DNA of 64,000 nucleotides from Streptomyces sp. MMG1533 (GCF_001279775.1 NZ_LGDG01000284.1:95536-159535); one strand, 5' to 3'; shown: positions 1 to 8,890, counted from the first letter of the stretch. A program made the numbers and translations. Notes: generated by a model from the sequence alone, not told the origin.

Positions 1-357
1 GATGCCCTGGTCGGGGTCGCCCCAGAAGATCCAGAAGCGGTCGTCGTGGTGGCGCAACGAGGGCGCCCAGACCCCGCAGTCGTGCCGCGGAGACCTGAAC
101 TCGCCTGCCGGTTCGAGGCGTTCGAGGGCGTGGCCGACCAGCGTCCAGTTGACCAGGTCACGGGAGTGCAGCAGCGGCAGGCCGGGGGCCCGGCCGAAGC
201 TGGACGCGGTGAGGTAGAAGTCGTCGCCGACGCGGACGACGTCCGGGTCGGACCAGTCGGCGTTGAGAACGGGGTTCGTGTACGTCTCGGCGGTCGGAGC
301 GCGATCCGTGTACGTCTCGGCGGTCGGAGCGGGATCCGTATGGGTCTCGGCGGTCAC
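1..357 (-). CDS. GH43-type glycoside hydrolase, N-terminal part only (cut by window edge)
   Basis: The visible 119 codons start at a GTG whose GTGA overlaps the stop of the upstream PmoA-like gene, so the two are translationally coupled. After a repetitive leader the protein has the GH43 opening NADWSDPDVVRVGDDFYL, in which the Asp before PDV is the usual catalytic base, followed by a blade-like stretch with DCGVWAPSLRHHDDRFWIFW. Family knowledge: GH43 enzymes are beta-xylosidases or arabinofuranosidases/arabinanases. No signal peptide is visible, so an intracellular oligosaccharide hydrolase is likely. It is the last visible gene of the pectate-lyase/ABC operon. Exact substrate cannot be told. 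Confidence 0.85.
   Translation of the reverse strand, partial: MTAETHTDPAPTAETYTDRAPTAETYTNPVLNADWSDPDVVRVGDDFYLTASSFGRAPGLPLLHSRDLVNWTLVGHALERLEPAGEFRSPRHDCGVWAPSLRHHDDRFWIFWGDPDQGI
271..357 (-). repeat. Three 30-bp in-frame tandem repeats at the GH43 N-terminus
   Basis: Three imperfect copies of a 30-bp unit (271-300, 301-330, 331-360, the last running into the start codon) encode about ten residues each with the shared core APTAETYT. The repeat lies ahead of the catalytic fold and adds a low-complexity leader. It could vary in length by slippage without breaking the frame. Confidence 0.8.
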
Positions 358-1199
358 AGGCTCACCGCCTTGCGTATGAGGGCCGCGGCACCGTCCCGGT
401 CGAGGCGGCCGTCGGCGACGACGGTGACGATCCGGCGTACGACGGTGTCGCCCGGCGCGATCGGCAGCCGCTCGTCGTGGGCCAGGGACGAGCCGACGCC
501 CGGGTACTCGGCGGTGCGGACGAACCACGGGTCCCGGCGGGTCTGTTCGGTGACCCCGGCGAAGACCAGGGTCCAGGTGGAACCGGCCAGGGCGAGCCAG
601 TCGGCGCGGGTGCCGTGGATCTCGGCCTCGCCCTCGGTGCCGGCGGTGAAGACCCGCGGGGCGTCGGGCTCCTTGCGGGCCCGCCAGAAGAAGCCGCCGT
701 AGGCCGCCCCGGGGCGCCCGTTCGTCGCCGGGCTGCCGATGGACAGCGAGTCCGGGGTGACGTTGGTGAGGGAGAAGGTGAAGTCCAACGCCCAGGCGGC
801 GTCGGTGAGTTCGGTGGCGGCGACGGTACGGCGCTCGCGCAGCAGCTCACCGCCCGCGGCCACCCAGCGCAGCTCCTCGACGAAACCGTCGGGATCGCGC
901 AGCTGGAACGTGGTGTGGCGCTGGGCGCCGTGGTTGTCGAGCTCGGTCGGGCCCCGGTCGCGGACGTAGGTGCGGCCGCCCCAGAAGTTGTGCCCCTCGA
1001 CGTCGGGAACGGCGACACCGACGCCGAGGTGGTGGATGTGGTCGGCGGGGCTGAGCTCCGTGACAGCCGTGCCGGCCAGGGTGGTGACGGGGTGCAGGTA
1101 CGGGCGCGGGGAGAGCCGGGGCGGCAGCTCGGGCCGGGTGACGTAGCGGCCGACCGGTCGGCCCGCGACGCGCAGCACCGGCGAGTCGTTGGTCGTCAT
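354..1199 (-). CDS. PmoA-like protein (DUF6807 family)
   Basis: A 281-residue soluble protein starting at an ATG that overlaps the stop of the upstream oxidoreductase as ATGA. It carries the pattern typical of the so-called methane oxygenase PmoA-like family: SPADHIHHLGVGVAVPDVEG with paired histidines, then FWGGRTYV, and later SPATNGRPGAAYGGFFWR. Despite the name, this family has nothing to do with methane oxidation; members travel with Gfo/Idh/MocA dehydrogenases in sugar catabolic clusters, as here. No enzymatic role is established. The fourth gene of an overlapping string, it is probably needed for the same substrate as its neighbours. Confidence 0.8.
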   Translation of the reverse strand: MTTNDSPVLRVAGRPVGRYVTRPELPPRLSPRPYLHPVTTLAGTAVTELSPADHIHHLGVGVAVPDVEGHNFWGGRTYVRDRGPTELDNHGAQRHTTFQLRDPDGFVEELRWVAAGGELLRERRTVAATELTDAAWALDFTFSLTNVTPDSLSIGSPATNGRPGAAYGGFFWRARKEPDAPRVFTAGTEGEAEIHGTRADWLALAGSTWTLVFAGVTEQTRRDPWFVRTAEYPGVGSSLAHDERLPIAPGDTVVRRIVTVVADGRLDRDGAAALIRKAVSL

Positions 1200-2341
1200 C
1201 AGGTGCTCACCTCTTTTCGTGGCGCCCACGAGGCGCCCAGCTCTGAGTAGAGGGCGAGGTTGTCGGCGGCGGCCGCGACGAGTCCGTCGATGCCGGGGAC
1301 GACCCTGCGCTGCTCGTCCGGGAGCAGGTGCCAGGCGCTCTCCGGCAGCGGGGCCGGGTCGGGGGCCCGGCGGATCGCCTCGACGACCTTCATGAAGGCG
1401 CCGGTCGTGTCCGGGGTGACCAGCAGGTCGGCGCCGTCGGTGAGATGGTCGACGAGGTTCTCCAGCAGGTCGGTGCGGCCGTACTCGTACTCCTCGGGGC
1501 CGTGGTCGGCCCGCTGGAGCAGCACGCGGTCCTGCTTGTACCAGAAGGTGATCCGGCCGCTGCCGCCGTGCACGACGACGTACGGCTCGTCGGGGTCCTC
1601 GGCGCACAGGGTCGCGGCGACGGTGACCGGGAGGCCCCGCGTGGTGGTGACGCGGACGCAGGAGGTGTCGTCGGACTCGATGTCGTTGGCACGCAGCAGC
1701 TCGGTCTCGATCCCGGCGACGTCCTCCGCGTGCGACGCGTCGGCCAGCGCGAGGGCGGTGGCGACGGCGTGCGCGAGCGGGTTGGTCAGCGCCCCGTCGA
1801 TCACGTCGACGCCGTTCAGCCGCCGCTTGCCCGCCCAGGGTGCCCGCCGGTAGTACGCCTCGGGGCGCGCCCAGGCGCCGGCCCCGCCGACGCCGGCCAC
1901 GTCGCCGATCGCGCCCTCGGCGATCAGCTCGCGGATCGCGGGCACGGCGTGCGAGCCCAGCGACTGGAAGCCGATCTGGCAGCGGACCCCGGCTTCGGCG
2001 ACCCCGTCCGCCATGCGGCGGAACTCGGCGTACGAAGGGGCGGGCGGCTTCTCCAGCAGGAGGTGCACGCCCCTTCGCGCGGCCGTCAGGGCCAGGTCCG
2101 TGTGGGTCGGGATCGGTGTGCAGATCACCGCGATCCGGGCGCCGGTCGAGTCGAGGAGGCCGCCGAAGTCCGCGGACTGCTCGGGCGTGCCGAGGCCCTC
2201 GGGAAGCTCGTCCGCGGTCAGCGGAGTCAGCTCGCAGATGCCGGCGATCCGGACGATCCCCTTGTCCTGGAGCCTGCGGATGTTGTCCAGGTGCCAGCGG
2301 CCGTGGCCCCGCGCGCCCGCCAGGACGATGTCTACGGTCAT
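1199..2341 (-). CDS. Gfo/Idh/MocA family NAD(P)-dependent oxidoreductase
   Basis: 380 residues. The N-terminal Rossmann part opens with VDIVLAGARGHGRWHLDNI and contains the family signature ICTPIPTH followed by LLLEKPPAPS near residues 95-105, where the Lys of EKP contacts substrate and cofactor. The C-terminal half has the alpha/beta substrate domain. Family members oxidise sugars, inositols or sugar acids at one carbon using NAD(P). The ATG overlaps the pectate lyase stop (2338-2341) and the TGA overlaps the next start, so it is in mid-operon. Substrate unknown; context suggests a sugar released from pectin or arabinan. Confidence 0.88.
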   Translation of the reverse strand: MTVDIVLAGARGHGRWHLDNIRRLQDKGIVRIAGICELTPLTADELPEGLGTPEQSADFGGLLDSTGARIAVICTPIPTHTDLALTAARRGVHLLLEKPPAPSYAEFRRMADGVAEAGVRCQIGFQSLGSHAVPAIRELIAEGAIGDVAGVGGAGAWARPEAYYRRAPWAGKRRLNGVDVIDGALTNPLAHAVATALALADASHAEDVAGIETELLRANDIESDDTSCVRVTTTRGLPVTVAATLCAEDPDEPYVVVHGGSGRITFWYKQDRVLLQRADHGPEEYEYGRTDLLENLVDHLTDGADLLVTPDTTGAFMKVVEAIRRAPDPAPLPESAWHLLPDEQRRVVPGIDGLVAAAADNLALYSELGASWAPRKEVST

Positions 2342-3621
2342 GGGATCCTCCCTGCGCCCGCGCCGCGTGCCACCTCTCGGTCGGCCACCTCGGCGCTGTC
2401 GATCTTTGTGTGCAGGGTAGGTGTCCAGCCGACGTCGGCCGTGAGGTCACGCTCGCTGCCCGAGTTGTAGGCGTTGTAGATGGCGAGCAGATCCACCGGA
2501 TAGCCGTTGAAGAGGGTGCCCGTCTGGTGCAGGGCGGTGCCGTTCCAGCTCTTGACCAGGTCGGCGACCTCCACGTGGCCGGGGGTGGTGAAGGCGTTGT
2601 TCTCGGCGTGGATCCCGGACTCGGTGGAGACACCGACGGAGTAGCGGTAGTCCCCCTCGTCGACCACGTACCGGTTGTTGTAGAGGTGCACCTGCCCGAA
2701 GCGGACGCGCGGGGCGCGCTGGACGACCGACTCGAACTCGTTGTGGTGAAGGGTCACCCGGAGCTTGCCGCGGTCGCCGGTGGCCGTGTCGCCGTTGCCG
2801 ATGAGCATCGCCTTGTCGTGGTCGGCGAACCGGCTCCAGGAGACGGTGACCAGGTCGGAGCCGTTGGTGATGTCCAGCAGGCCGTCGTGCCGCAGGTAGT
2901 TGCGGGCGAAGTAGGTGGGTTCCTTCTCGTCCGGGTGACCCTTGTCGGAGGCCGTGACGTGGTCGACCCAGACGTGGGTGGCTCCGGTCAGCCACAGGTT
3001 GTCGTACGCCGTCTTCCAGTCGCCGAGGCCGCCGGTGTTGGGCTGCCAGACGGGGAAGCAGTCGTACGCGTCGCGCAGTTCGAGGTTGCGGACGATGACG
3101 TTGTCGGCGTTCTTCACCTGGAGACTGGCGCCCTTCAGCACGGCGCCTTCGAGCCCGACGATCGTGGTGTTGGAGCCGACCGGCAGGACGATCCGCTCGG
3201 CCTGCTTCGCCGCCGACGCCTGGCGGGCCTCCTCCTGCGGGCCGCTCGGCTTGGCCGCTCCCCAGGTGCGGGGGTCGTAGGCGGCCAGGTACTTCTTCGT
3301 GCCGTAGCCGTCGGTGGCGTAGTCGGCGCAGTCCAGGTGGTCGCCGGTGTCGTCGGTGTTGGCGTCGATCGTCCCGGCGATCTTGATGATCTTCGGGGTG
3401 GCGCTGCCGCCGTCGAGGGCGCGGACGAGTCCGGCGCGGTCGGTGACCGTGTACACATGGGCGTCGTCGGCCGCCGCGCCGCCGGTGGTGCCGCCGTCGG
3501 CGGCCGCCCAGCCGTCGTTCGCGGGGAGGGTGTCGCGGCTGATGTCGCGGGCCTCGGCGTGGGCGGGGATGCAGAGCATCCCCAACAGGCCCAGGGCCAC
3601 TACGAGGTGACGCTTCCTCAT
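2338..3621 (-). CDS. Secreted pectate lyase (PL1-type right-handed beta-helix)
   Basis: 427 residues with a clear Sec signal peptide (MRKRHLVVALGLLG..., cleavage after AHAEA). The PL1 hallmarks are in order: a calcium-binding-type Asp segment, VWVDHVTASDKGH, DHDKAMLIGNGD, and RVTLHHNEFESVVQRAPRVRFG with the catalytic-type RxPRxR arginines, then YNNRY. The enzyme would cleave polygalacturonate outside the cell by beta-elimination, giving unsaturated oligogalacturonides. It is coupled (ATGA) to the ABC permease gene upstream, which suggests that the transporter imports the products. A C-terminal tail of about 30 Ala/Arg-rich residues lies outside the helix. Confidence 0.92.
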   Translation of the reverse strand: MRKRHLVVALGLLGMLCIPAHAEARDISRDTLPANDGWAAADGGTTGGAAADDAHVYTVTDRAGLVRALDGGSATPKIIKIAGTIDANTDDTGDHLDCADYATDGYGTKKYLAAYDPRTWGAAKPSGPQEEARQASAAKQAERIVLPVGSNTTIVGLEGAVLKGASLQVKNADNVIVRNLELRDAYDCFPVWQPNTGGLGDWKTAYDNLWLTGATHVWVDHVTASDKGHPDEKEPTYFARNYLRHDGLLDITNGSDLVTVSWSRFADHDKAMLIGNGDTATGDRGKLRVTLHHNEFESVVQRAPRVRFGQVHLYNNRYVVDEGDYRYSVGVSTESGIHAENNAFTTPGHVEVADLVKSWNGTALHQTGTLFNGYPVDLLAIYNAYNSGSERDLTADVGWTPTLHTKIDSAEVADREVARGAGAGRIP

Positions 3622-4514
3622 CCCTTCACCGCCCCTGCGCTGAAGCCCGTGATCAGCCACTTCTGGATGAAGGCGAACACGATCACGACGGGTACGGCCG
3701 CGATGATGCCGCCCGCGGCGAGCGCGCCGAGGTCGACGCTGTCCGCGCTCATCAGGGTGTTGAGGCCGACCGGGATGGTCTGCTTGCTCTGGTTGTTCAG
3801 GAACATCAGGGCGAACAGGAAGTGGTTCCAGGAGTGCACGAAGGCGAAGGAGCCGACGGCGATCAGACCGGGCCGCAGCAGCGGCAGGACGACGATCCGG
3901 AACGCGGTGAACCGGTTGCAGCCGTCGACCCAGGCCGCCTCCTCCAGCGAGTACGGCACGTTCTTGATGAAGTTGCTGATCAGGATCATCGACAGCGGCA
4001 GCTGGAAGACGGTCTCCGCGATGATGACGCTGCCCAGCGAGTTGATCATCTTCAGTTCGGCGAAGATCTCGAACAGCGGGACCAGGAGCAGCGCGCCCGG
4101 CACGAACTGGGAGCACAGCAGGGCCAGCATGAAGGCCTGCTTGATCTTGAAGTTGAACCGGGCGAGCGCGTAACCGCCGGCCAGCGCGACGAGGGTCGTC
4201 ATCACCAGGGTGGCGAGACCGACGAGCAGGCTGTTCTGGAAGTAGGTGGCGAAGCTGCGCTCGGTCCACACCTTCTCGAAGTGGTCGAAGGTGATCGGCC
4301 AGGGCACGAGCGAGGTCGAGCCGGCCGGGCGCAGCGCGAAGAGCAGGATCCAGTAGAAGGGGATCAGCGTGAAGACGAGGTAGATCGACAGCGGCAGATA
4401 GATCTGCCAGCGGGGTGCCTCGTCCCAGGCGGGGCGCTTCTTGACCGGGCGCTGCGGTTCGGGAACCGTGCGCCGGGGGGCCGGTGCCACCGCGGTGGCC
4501 TCCTTGGTGCTCAC
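3618..4514 (-). CDS. Carbohydrate ABC transporter permease (MalG-like)
   Basis: 298 residues, six predicted membrane helices, and the cytoplasmic EAA loop EEAAWVDGCNRFTAFRIVVLPL typical of the second permease (CUT1 family). GTG start chosen because GTGA overlaps the stop of the partner permease. The first 35 residues are an Arg/Pro-rich cytoplasmic tail. With the gene at 4511-5446 it forms the membrane channel of an oligosaccharide importer. The ATPase is probably a shared MsiK-type protein encoded elsewhere, as is usual in Streptomyces (family knowledge). Confidence 0.92.
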   Translation of the reverse strand: MSTKEATAVAPAPRRTVPEPQRPVKKRPAWDEAPRWQIYLPLSIYLVFTLIPFYWILLFALRPAGSTSLVPWPITFDHFEKVWTERSFATYFQNSLLVGLATLVMTTLVALAGGYALARFNFKIKQAFMLALLCSQFVPGALLLVPLFEIFAELKMINSLGSVIIAETVFQLPLSMILISNFIKNVPYSLEEAAWVDGCNRFTAFRIVVLPLLRPGLIAVGSFAFVHSWNHFLFALMFLNNQSKQTIPVGLNTLMSADSVDLGALAAGGIIAAVPVVIVFAFIQKWLITGFSAGAVKG

Positions 4515-5446
4515 TTGTCCCCACCTCCGAACTTGCTCAGGCGCAGATAGACCATCGAGCAGAAGAGCAGGATCACGAACGCCACCGTGGTCAGGGCGGA
4601 GGCGTAGCCGAAGTTGTGCGCGTCGACGCTGGTGTTGGCGATGTAGAGCGGGAGTGTCGTCGTCTCGCCGGCGGGTCCGCCGCCCGTGAGGGTGTAGAGG
4701 AGGTCGACGTTGTTGAACTCCCACACCGCGCGCAGCAGCGTGGACAGGATGATGGCGTCCTTCAGGTGCGGCAGCGTGATGTGCCAGAACTGCTTGATCC
4801 GGCTGGCCCCGTCGACCTCGGCCGCCTCGTACAGGTCCTTCGAGACGGACTGCAGGTCGGCGAGGATGAGGATCGCGAAGAAGGGGACACCGCGCCACAG
4901 GTCGGCGACGACCGCCGCCGGGAACACGGTGGAGGTGTCCGACAGCCAGCTGGTGCCGTAGGAGCCCATGCCCATGTCCGCGAGGTAACGGGTGATGCCG
5001 GTCTGGGAGTTGTAGAGCAGCACCCAGATCGCGGAGGTGAGCACGCCGGAGACGGCCCACGGGGAGAAGACCAGGGCGCGTCCGAGCGAGCGGCCCACGA
5101 AGGTCTGGTTGACGATGAGGGCCAGCGCCAGACCGAACATCAGCTGGAGCCCGACCTCGACGAAGACCCACTTGGCGCTGAAGGTCAGCGTGTCCCAGAA
5201 GACGGGGTCGTCGGTGAAGGCGTGGACGAAGTTGTCGAAGCCCGCGTAGCCGTTGCGCCACGGTTTGGTGGGGTTGTAGTTCTGCAGGCTGTAGTAGAAG
5301 ACGCTGATGACCGGGTAGGCGATGAAGCCCAGCATGAGCAGGGCCGCCGGCGCGATCAGCAGGTACGGGAGCCTGCGCGGCGTGGCGGAGGCACGGCGTC
5401 GCCGGGGTGGCGCGGGCGGTTTCGCCACGGCTGCGGCTTGGGCCAT
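4511..5446 (-). CDS. Carbohydrate ABC transporter permease (MalF-like)
   Basis: 311 residues with six membrane spans and the EAA loop YEAAEVDGASRIKQFWHITLPH. An Arg/Pro-rich N-terminus precedes the first helix (LPYLLIAPAALLMLGF). It is the first of the two permeases and lies about 115 bp after the dehydratase stop, the only sizeable gap in this operon and the place where a solute-binding-protein gene would normally sit. No such gene is present. The importer therefore relies on a binding protein encoded elsewhere, or one has been lost. Confidence 0.92.
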   Translation of the reverse strand: MAQAAAVAKPPAPPRRRRASATPRRLPYLLIAPAALLMLGFIAYPVISVFYYSLQNYNPTKPWRNGYAGFDNFVHAFTDDPVFWDTLTFSAKWVFVEVGLQLMFGLALALIVNQTFVGRSLGRALVFSPWAVSGVLTSAIWVLLYNSQTGITRYLADMGMGSYGTSWLSDTSTVFPAAVVADLWRGVPFFAILILADLQSVSKDLYEAAEVDGASRIKQFWHITLPHLKDAIILSTLLRAVWEFNNVDLLYTLTGGGPAGETTTLPLYIANTSVDAHNFGYASALTTVAFVILLFCSMVYLRLSKFGGGDK

Positions 5447-5562
5447 GACTGTTCTCCGTTTCTGGGTACGACGTGCGTTCTGGTGCGGGTGTTTCTCGTT
5501 CGGGTGAAGCGCTTTCTCTCGTGGCGCGGTTCGTTCTTGGCCTTGAATGGCGGTACGGCGGT

Positions 5563-7308
5563 TCAGCCCGCGTACGGGTCCTGCACCTTGCCCGGGCGGG
5601 CCAGGAACTCGAAGTCGCAGCCCGTGTCGGCCTGGGTGATCTGTTCGTTGTAGAGCGCGCCGTAGCCGCGCTCGTAACGCACCGGCGGCGGCGTCCACTC
5701 GGCCCGCCTGCGCTCCAACTCCTCGTCGTCCACGTTGAGTTGAAGGGCACGGGCCTCGACGTCGAGGGTGATGCTGTCGCCGGTCCGTACGAGGGCCAGC
5801 GGTCCGCCGATGTACGACTCGGGCGCCACGTGCAGCACGCACGCGCCGTAACTCGTGCCGCTCATCCGGGCGTCGGAGATCCGGACCATGTCCCGCACGC
5901 CCTGCCTGAGCAGGTGGTCGGGGATGGGCAGCATGCCGTACTCGGGCATGCCCGGACCGCCCTTGGGCCCGGCGTTGCGCAGCACCAGCACGCTGTCGGC
6001 GGTGATGTTCAGCGACGGGTCGTTGATGGTCCGCTGCATGGTCCGGTAGTCGTCGAAGACGACCGCCGGACCGGTGTGCTTGAGCAGGTGCGGCTCGGCG
6101 GAGATGTGCTTGATGACCGCACCGTCCGGGCAGAGGTTGCCGCGCAGGACGGCGACCCCGCCCTCGTCGGCGACCGGGTTGTCCCGGGGTCGGATGACGT
6201 CGTCGTTGTGCACCTGCGCGCCGGTGATCTGCTCGCGCATGGTGTCGTACGAGACGGTCGGCCGCTCCAGGTGGAGCAGGTCCGGGATCCGGGAGAGGAA
6301 CCCGGGCAGACCTCCGGCGAAGTGGAAGTCCTCCATGAGGTACGTCTGTCCGCCGGGCCGTACGTTGGCGAGCACCGGGACCGTGCGGGCGATGCGGTCG
6401 AAGTCGTCGAGGGTGAGCTTGACGCCCGCCCGGCCCGCCATGGCGATCAGGTGGATCACGGCGTTGGTGGAGCCGCCGAGGCCGAGGACGGTGGTGACCG
6501 CGTCCTCGAAGGCGTCACGGGTGAGGATCTGGCTCAGCTTCCGGTCTTTGTGGACCAGTTCGACGATCCTGAGGCCCGCGGCGGCGGCCATCCGGTCGTG
6601 CCCGGAGTCGACGGCCGGGATGCTGGAGGCGCCCGGCACCGTGACGCCGAGGGCCTCGGCGGCGGCGGTCAGGGTGGACGCCGTACCCATCGTCATGCAG
6701 TGGCCGGGCGAGCGGGCGAGGCCGGACTCCAGTTCGGTCATCTCGCAGTCGCCGATGAGGCCGGCCCGCTTGTCGTCCCAGTACTTCCACATGTCGGTGC
6801 CGGAACCGAGGACCTCGTTGCGCCAGTGCCCCGGCAGCATGGGCCCGGCGGGCACGAAGACGGCGGGCAGGTCGACGGTCGCGGCCCCCATGAGCAGGGC
6901 GGGCGTCGACTTGTCGCAGCCGCCCATCAGCACGGCGCCGTCGACCGGATACGACCGCAGCAGCTCCTCGGTCTCCATCGCGAGCATGTTGCGGTAGAGC
7001 ATCGGGGTCGGCTTCTGGAAGGTCTCGGAGAGGGTGGAGACCGGGAATTCGAGCGGGAAACCCCCGGCCTGCCACACCCCCCGCTTCACGGCCTGCGCAC
7101 GGTCCCTCAGGTGCACATGGCAGGGGTTGATGTCGGACCAGGTGTTGAGGATCGCGATGACCGGCTTGCCGAGGTGCTCCTCGGGCAGGTAGCCGAGCTG
7201 GCGGGTGCGGGCGCGGTGGCTGAAGGAACGCAGCCCCGACGAGACGCCGCTGCCGTACCACTGGTGGCTTCTGAGGTCCTCGGGGCGCTTTCCGGTCGGC
7301 CCGTTCAC
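5563..7308 (-). CDS. IlvD/Edd-family sugar-acid dehydratase (arabinonate/xylonate-type)
   Basis: 581 residues. Conserved iron-sulphur cysteines fall at C63 (NTWSDINPCH), C131 (LMGGCDKSTP) and C204 (SPGHCMTMGTAST). The segment AILNTWSDINPCH resembles L-arabinonate/D-xylonate dehydratases more than the dihydroxy-acid dehydratase of isoleucine synthesis. It would dehydrate an aldonate to a 2-keto-3-deoxy acid, which the aldolase-family enzyme encoded just upstream could process further. GTG start chosen because GTGA (7305-7308) overlaps the upstream stop; a longer start exists but would overlap the neighbour by 90 bp. Confidence 0.88.
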   Translation of the reverse strand: MNGPTGKRPEDLRSHQWYGSGVSSGLRSFSHRARTRQLGYLPEEHLGKPVIAILNTWSDINPCHVHLRDRAQAVKRGVWQAGGFPLEFPVSTLSETFQKPTPMLYRNMLAMETEELLRSYPVDGAVLMGGCDKSTPALLMGAATVDLPAVFVPAGPMLPGHWRNEVLGSGTDMWKYWDDKRAGLIGDCEMTELESGLARSPGHCMTMGTASTLTAAAEALGVTVPGASSIPAVDSGHDRMAAAAGLRIVELVHKDRKLSQILTRDAFEDAVTTVLGLGGSTNAVIHLIAMAGRAGVKLTLDDFDRIARTVPVLANVRPGGQTYLMEDFHFAGGLPGFLSRIPDLLHLERPTVSYDTMREQITGAQVHNDDVIRPRDNPVADEGGVAVLRGNLCPDGAVIKHISAEPHLLKHTGPAVVFDDYRTMQRTINDPSLNITADSVLVLRNAGPKGGPGMPEYGMLPIPDHLLRQGVRDMVRISDARMSGTSYGACVLHVAPESYIGGPLALVRTGDSITLDVEARALQLNVDDEELERRRAEWTPPPVRYERGYGALYNEQITQADTGCDFEFLARPGKVQDPYAG

Positions 7309-8213
7309 ATGGACCACCCGGCGGCTATGGCGGCGACTTCCGCCCGTTCGTCCTCGGGCAGGTGCCTGCTGGGCGGTCGCACCTCGCGACGGCACAGGCC
7401 GAGGGAGGCGAGGGCCTCCTTGACGACGGTGACGTTGTTGGCGGAGCCGTTGGCCGCTCGGAGTTCCTCGAAGCGGCGGATCTGCTCCCAGACCTTCATG
7501 GCGGCCGGGAAGTCGCCGGATCGAAGCGCTTCGATCATGTTCAGCGAAACGGACGGGGCGACGTTCACGAGCCCCGAGGTGAAGCCGGTGGCGCCCGCGG
7601 AGAAGTACGAGGGGGCGTACGGCTCGGCGAGACCGGCCACCCAGACGAAGCGGTCCAGGCCTGCGTCGCGGGCGAACGCCGCGAACCTGGCCGCGTCCGG
7701 GACGGCGTACTTCACGCCGATCACGTTCGGGCAGTCGTCGGCGAGTTGGGCGAGGCGTACGCCGTGCAGCTGGGCGTTGCGGATGTACGGGACGACGCCG
7801 AGCTCGGGCACGGCCTCGGCGATCGCGCGGTGGTAGTCGACCCAGCCGCTCTGCGAGACGTACGGGTGGACCGGCTGGTGGACCATCACCATCTGGGCGC
7901 CGAGCTCACGGGCGTGCCGTGCGGAGGCGATGGCGGTCGGCACGTCGTGCCCGACCCCGACGAGGATCACGCCGCGGTCGCCGGTCTCGTCGATGGTCCA
8001 CTCGGTGACGAGCTGCCGCTCCTGGGGGGTGAGGGCGTAGAACTCCCCGGTGTTGCCGTTGGGGGTGAGGGTCCTGACCCCTCCGTCGAGGAGACGACGC
8101 AGCAGGGCCCGGTGGGTGTCCTGGTCGATCGTGCCGTCCTCGGCGAACGGTGTCACCGGGATCGCCACCACGTCGGCCAGGGCCGTCCGCTGGGTCTCGA
8201 ACGTCGCTGTCAT
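7305..8213 (-). CDS. Dihydrodipicolinate-synthase-family lyase/dehydratase
   Basis: 302-residue TIM barrel of the class I DHDPS/NAL family. The Schiff-base lysine is K168 (NVIGVKYA), the catalytic tyrosine Y143 (VVPYIRN), and the substrate-binding loop is PNGNTGEFYAL. Paired with an IlvD/Edd dehydratase it most likely acts on a 2-keto-3-deoxy sugar acid (for example 2-keto-3-deoxyarabinonate dehydratase of the non-phosphorylating arabinose route) rather than in lysine synthesis; a separate dapA lies at 41188. ATG overlaps the regulator stop as ATGA. Confidence 0.85.
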   Translation of the reverse strand: MTATFETQRTALADVVAIPVTPFAEDGTIDQDTHRALLRRLLDGGVRTLTPNGNTGEFYALTPQERQLVTEWTIDETGDRGVILVGVGHDVPTAIASARHARELGAQMVMVHQPVHPYVSQSGWVDYHRAIAEAVPELGVVPYIRNAQLHGVRLAQLADDCPNVIGVKYAVPDAARFAAFARDAGLDRFVWVAGLAEPYAPSYFSAGATGFTSGLVNVAPSVSLNMIEALRSGDFPAAMKVWEQIRRFEELRAANGSANNVTVVKEALASLGLCRREVRPPSRHLPEDERAEVAAIAAGWSM

Positions 8214-8878
8214 GCCTGACCGTCCTCTCCCTGGGCCCCGGACTCCTCTTGCGGAAAGGCCCGTTGCACGAACGACCCGATGTGTGCGTGAAGGGCGCGT
8301 GCCGCTCCGTCGGCGTCACCGGCGAGGGCGAGCCGCAGGATCTCCCGGTGCTCGCCGGCCTCCCGCTCCCAGGACGGCGAGGCCGCCCAGGCGACGGCGG
8401 AGACAAGGGCCGCCTGGTCGCGGACCTCGTCGAGCATCCGGCCGAGCAGCGGGTTGCCGCACGGCAGGTAGAGGGCGCGGTGGAACTCACGGTTGGCCAG
8501 GGAGCGTTCGGCGGTGTCGGTGGCCTCGTCGGCCCTGGTCAGCGCGGACCGGGCGGCGTCCAGGGACGCCCCCCGCTGCACGGCACGCCTCAACGCCTCG
8601 GGCTCCAGGAGCAGCCGGACGTCGTAGACCTCGCGCGCCATGTCCGCGTCCACCATGCGCACCGTGACGCCCTTGTACTGGCTCATCACGACCAGGCCGG
8701 TGCCGGCCAGGGTCTTGAGCGCCTCGCGCACCGGGGTCTTGGACACCCCGAACTGTGCGGCGATCTCGGTCTCGACCAGAGCCTGCCCGGGCGTCAACTG
8801 CCCGGTGAGGATGCGGTGTTTGATCCCTTCCAGCACGTACTGCGTGCGGGAGGGGATCGGGGTGGGCACAGAGGTCAT
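8210..8878 (-). CDS. GntR-family transcriptional regulator, FCD (FadR) subgroup
   Basis: 222 residues: winged HTH at about 10-75 (LVETEIAAQFGVSKTPVREALKTL) and an all-helical FCD effector domain with the usual metal-site Asp/His residues (ANREFHRALY, HAHIGSF). It is the first gene of the catabolic operon and overlaps the next gene by ATGA, so it is presumably a local, substrate-relieved repressor. The ATG is preceded by a purine-poor leader; candidate operators lie 13-67 bp upstream. Confidence 0.9.
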   Translation of the reverse strand: MTSVPTPIPSRTQYVLEGIKHRILTGQLTPGQALVETEIAAQFGVSKTPVREALKTLAGTGLVVMSQYKGVTVRMVDADMAREVYDVRLLLEPEALRRAVQRGASLDAARSALTRADEATDTAERSLANREFHRALYLPCGNPLLGRMLDEVRDQAALVSAVAWAASPSWEREAGEHREILRLALAGDADGAARALHAHIGSFVQRAFPQEESGAQGEDGQA

Positions 8879-8890
8879 GCGCGCCTCTCG

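Noticed and set aside
5473..7836. Plus-strand open frame of 787 codons opposite the dehydratase and aldolase genes
   Set aside because: Antisense shadow; the minus-strand IlvD/Edd and DHDPS proteins show conserved active sites.
7305..8213. Assignment as dapA of lysine synthesis
   Set aside because: It sits in a catabolic operon with a sugar-acid dehydratase, and a better dapA is at 41188.
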